Origin: Phycisphaerae bacterium
Lineage (GTDB): Bacteria; Planctomycetota; Phycisphaerae; Phycisphaerales; UBA1924
Reading direction: 5' to 3'
Length of the DNA: 64,000 nt
Assembly: GCA_014192545.1 (NCBI GenBank)
Contig: BJHL01000007.1
Coordinates: forward strand, 101,004-165,003
Positions 61,631 to 64,000 of this stretch are shown here, piece by piece. The notes beneath the pieces are model-generated. The model did no database searches, had not been told where the DNA came from, and saw nothing but the letters and a program-made list of their open reading frames with translations. A program made the position numbers and the translations under genes. How positions within the stretch are numbered: position 1 is the stretch's first letter; each line of letters begins with the position of its first letter.

Positions 61631-63958
61631 ATGCGGGTCTGTCTGGTAACTCGGGAGTTTGCGCCGTTTCGCGGGTGGGGGGCGGGGACGTATGCGTCGT
61701 TGTGTGCCGCGGCGTTTGCCGCGTGCGGGCATGAGGTGCATGTACTGACAGATGATGAGCGGTGCGTGCGCGAGGGGCCGTTGGTGCGGCCTGGGGTGGC
61801 GTTTCATTTGGTGGACATGCGTTCGTTTCCGATGAACTTGCGGGCGTATGCGAGTGAGTTGCAGCGGTATTCGCGCGGGGTGCAACTGACGCTGGAAGCT
61901 TTGCATGCGAAGCATCGATTTGACTACATCGAGTTTCCGGATTTTCTGGGTGAGGCGTATGACACGCTGCGCGCTCGGCGGACGATGGGCAGTTTGCGCG
62001 GGGCGGTGCTGGGCATTCGCACGCACATGAGCATTCGGCTGATTCGGCAGATTAACCGCGATGACTGGATTGATGAAGAGCGGGCCACGTGTGAGCACAT
62101 GGAGGCGTGGTCGGTTGCGCATGCGGATGTGCTGTTGCCGCCTTGTGAGGCAATTGCGGTGAAGCTGCGGGAGCAGTTGGTTGGGCAGGCGAGTGTGCCG
62201 ATGCGGGTGGTGCATTTGCCGATTGCGGTGGCGGAGTTGAGGAGGGAAATGGGGAGCGGGGAGCGGGGAGCGGGGAGCGGGGAAGGCAGAAAACGGGAAG
62301 GGGGGAACGGGGAGCGGGGAGCGGGGAGCGGGGAAAGGCCAATCGTTTTGTTTTGTGGGCGGTTTGAGTGGCGGAAGGGGCCGCAGGTGTTGGTTGAGGC
62401 GGCCATGACGCTCATGCGGGCTGGGCGCGATTTTGACGTGCGGTTTGTGGGGGAGGACACGGATACGGGGCCGCTTCGCGGCAGTATGCGGGCGTGGCTT
62501 GAAGGGCGCATTGATCCGAAGTTTGCGGGGCGGTTTACGTTCTCGCCGCGTGCGGGGCGCGGGGAATTGGGTGGGCTGTTTCGCCAGGCGTGCGTGGTGT
62601 GTGTGCCCAGCGTGTGGGAGAATTTTCCGTTTGCGTGCAGCGAGGCCATGGCCTGCGGGGCGTGCGTTGTGGGCAGCGACAGCGGCGGGATGCGCGAGAT
62701 CATTGAAGATGGCGTGAGCGGGCTTTTGTTTCGCGGCGGGGACAGCGAGGACCTGGCGCGCGTGCTGGCGCGGGCGATGGATGATGCGGGGCTGCGTGCG
62801 AAGATTGCGAGCAGTGCGCCGGGGCGCATCGAGGCGATTTGTGAGCCGGCGAAGATTGTGCGGCAGGTGGAAGAGGCGGTGGCTGCGGCGCGCGTGGTGA
62901 TGGAGCGGCGTGAGGCGGTGATTGATGAGCGTGTGAGGGTGGCTGAGCGGGAGCAGGCGAGCGGGCCGGTGTTGAGTGTGATCGTTCCCGTCTACAACAC
63001 GCATGAGTTTTTAGGTGACACGCTCGCGAGTTTGCGGGGGCAGACGTTTGGCGCGTTTGAGACCATCGTGGTTGATGATGGCAGCACCAAGCCTGAGACG
63101 ATTGCGGCCCTCGCGAAGTTGGAGCGTGACGCAGATGGTGTGACGCTGCGCGTGGTGCGGGCGGTGCATGGGGGGCTGAGTCATGCGCGCAATGTTGGCG
63201 TGCGTGCGGCCAAGGCCCCGTGGGTGCTGCCGCTTGATAGTGATGACATGCTGCATGAGCGGGCCATTGAGCGGCTGGTGCGAGCCAAGCGACGCGTGCC
63301 TGATGCAGCGTTTGTGACGTGCGGCTTGCGGAGTTTTACCGATGACTGGCGCAAGCCGGTTGCGGGGTGGATTCCGCTGGGAGGCGAGGCGGATGTGATG
63401 GGGGTTATCAACGGGGCGAGTAGTTGTGTTGCGCTGCTGGAGCGTGAGGCGGTGCTGGCGGTTGGTGGGTATGACACGACGCTGCCGGCGTATGAGGATT
63501 GGGATTTGTATTGCGCGTTGGTGGCGAGAGGTGGGCCAGGCGGGCGGGGCGGGCAGGGCGGGCGAGGCGAAGTTGTGCCCGAGTTTTTAGTGTTGCATCG
63601 GCTGCGCGATGACAGCATGATGCACACGCTGAGTCGGCGGCGGCACCACCTGCTGCGGGCGCGGCTGATTGCCAAGCACGCGGACGTGCTGCGCGAGATG
63701 TGCAGCGGCCGAGCAATGCGGCTGCTGCTGGGGGATGTGGTGCTGCTGGAAGATCGCCTGGCGAGTGAACGCAGCGAACGCGAGCAGACCCGGCCCAAGC
63801 CGGGTGCGGAGACCATCGACGGCGCGATGGTGACGGCGCGAGCAAGGCAGTTGCTGCACGAGAACGTGCGCTATCGCGTGGCGGACAAGGTGAACGCGTG
63901 GCTGAAGCAGCTGGGCGTGCAGCGGATTTTGAAGGGGTTGATGGTGGGGAAGGGGTGA
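61631..63958 (+). CDS. Bifunctional GT4-GT2 glycosyltransferase
   Basis: 775 residues from ATG at 61631 (no Shine-Dalgarno; the upstream DNA is an octamer array through which a low-complexity frame stays open back to 61454). Residues 1-~430 are a GT-B/GT4 enzyme: MRVCLVTREFAPFRGWGAGTYA, then after a linker LFCGRFEWRKGPQVLVEAA and GVSGLLFRGGDSEDLARVLARAM; E-x7-E is ENFPFACSEA. Residues ~447-690 are a GT-A/GT2 enzyme: VLSVIVPVYNTHEFLGDTLASLRGQTFGAFETIVVDDGST and LPLDSDDML (metal site). Probably builds surface glycans. The GT4 linker (206-236) is an octamer-derived GSGERGAGSGE insert and the GT2 domain has a GGPGGRGGQGGRGE insert at ~633. Confidence 0.88.
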   Translation: MRVCLVTREFAPFRGWGAGTYASLCAAAFAACGHEVHVLTDDERCVREGPLVRPGVAFHLVDMRSFPMNLRAYASELQRYSRGVQLTLEALHAKHRFDYIEFPDFLGEAYDTLRARRTMGSLRGAVLGIRTHMSIRLIRQINRDDWIDEERATCEHMEAWSVAHADVLLPPCEAIAVKLREQLVGQASVPMRVVHLPIAVAELRREMGSGERGAGSGEGRKREGGNGERGAGSGERPIVLFCGRFEWRKGPQVLVEAAMTLMRAGRDFDVRFVGEDTDTGPLRGSMRAWLEGRIDPKFAGRFTFSPRAGRGELGGLFRQACVVCVPSVWENFPFACSEAMACGACVVGSDSGGMREIIEDGVSGLLFRGGDSEDLARVLARAMDDAGLRAKIASSAPGRIEAICEPAKIVRQVEEAVAAARVVMERREAVIDERVRVAEREQASGPVLSVIVPVYNTHEFLGDTLASLRGQTFGAFETIVVDDGSTKPETIAALAKLERDADGVTLRVVRAVHGGLSHARNVGVRAAKAPWVLPLDSDDMLHERAIERLVRAKRRVPDAAFVTCGLRSFTDDWRKPVAGWIPLGGEADVMGVINGASSCVALLEREAVLAVGGYDTTLPAYEDWDLYCALVARGGPGGRGGQGGRGEVVPEFLVLHRLRDDSMMHTLSRRRHHLLRARLIAKHADVLREMCSGRAMRLLLGDVVLLEDRLASERSEREQTRPKPGAETIDGAMVTARARQLLHENVRYRVADKVNAWLKQLGVQRILKGLMVGKG
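62246..62340 (+). repeat. In-gene GGGGAGC octamer/heptamer expansion
   Basis: Repeated GGGGAGC units interrupted by AAGGCAGAAAAC, forming the interdomain linker of the GT4 half. Same composition as the intergenic arrays. Confidence 0.8.
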
Positions 63959-64000
63959 GGGGGGGGGGGAGGGGGTGAGGGGGGGAGGGGGTGAGGGGGG
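63959..64000 (+). repeat. G-rich GTGAGGGG-type tract at the window edge
   Basis: Run of GAGGGGG/GTGAGGGG units after the glycosyltransferase stop codon, continuing beyond the window. Same family as the arrays at 41636 and 61326. Confidence 0.7.

Overview
The window looks like a chromosomal segment of a planctomycete, most likely of the class Phycisphaerae. Nine separate secreted proteins end in the same pair of about 31-residue, cysteine-bracketed calcium-loop repeats (core IDFNxNxVFPEDxDVIDFF, ending LAGGxC). This is the arrangement annotated in that group as a GC-type dockerin. A further giant FG-GAP protein carries an N-terminal LEGRELL-type signature of planctomycete surface proteins. The taxonomic call is inference from gene content; no rRNA gene is present.

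Layout. 1-4 kb: the 3' end of a C45-like acyltransferase, a dockerin protein, a small lipoprotein, and a TolQ/ExbB-ExbD-ExbD energy-transduction operon. 4-12.3 kb: four consecutive minus-strand secreted dockerin proteins (alpha/beta-hydrolase esterase, GH13 alpha-amylase, WD-like propeller, HAF-type propeller). 12.4-16.1 kb: a solitary atpA and a divergent Ig-like dockerin protein. 16.7-23.5 kb: another dockerin protein, ppk1, purC, a GH10-like protein lacking the catalytic glutamates, and a hot-dog thioesterase. 23.6-31.9 kb: three large surface proteins (14-unit propeller, FG-GAP giant, NHL-like propeller). 32-43.9 kb: astA with a coupled small gene, intein-containing dnaB, a penicillin-acylase-like Ntn hydrolase, pdxH, an HDOD protein, an unusual family-4-like uracil-DNA glycosylase, a Gdx/SugE exporter and oligoendopeptidase F. 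44-52 kb: two exported ClpP/SppA-fold proteins, a CCA/poly(A) nucleotidyltransferase, an M20 amidohydrolase, a PilZ protein and nadA. 52-64 kb: tRNA-Thr(GGU)-tuf, a lipoprotein hydrolase, a 1.5-kaa PQQ propeller protein, a DUF5658-like membrane protein, an LEA-type lipoprotein and a fused GT4-GT2 glycosyltransferase.

How it fits together. The accessory theme is the cell surface. Catalytic (amylase, esterase) and propeller or Ig-like binding modules are attached to one common C-terminal module, which suggests shared sorting or docking to a partner that is not in this window. Housekeeping genes are scattered singly among them rather than in classical operons: atpA, tuf, dnaB, nadA, purC and ppk are each apart from their usual neighbours.

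The intergenic DNA is rich in small structured repeats: a six-copy REP-like palindrome, a second TAGGCCCGGCG palindrome family, STRR-like heptanucleotide arrays, and octanucleotide arrays that in two places run into coding sequence. On visual inspection the plus strand appears C-rich over roughly the first 4 kb and G-rich beyond about 18-20 kb, largely independent of gene orientation.
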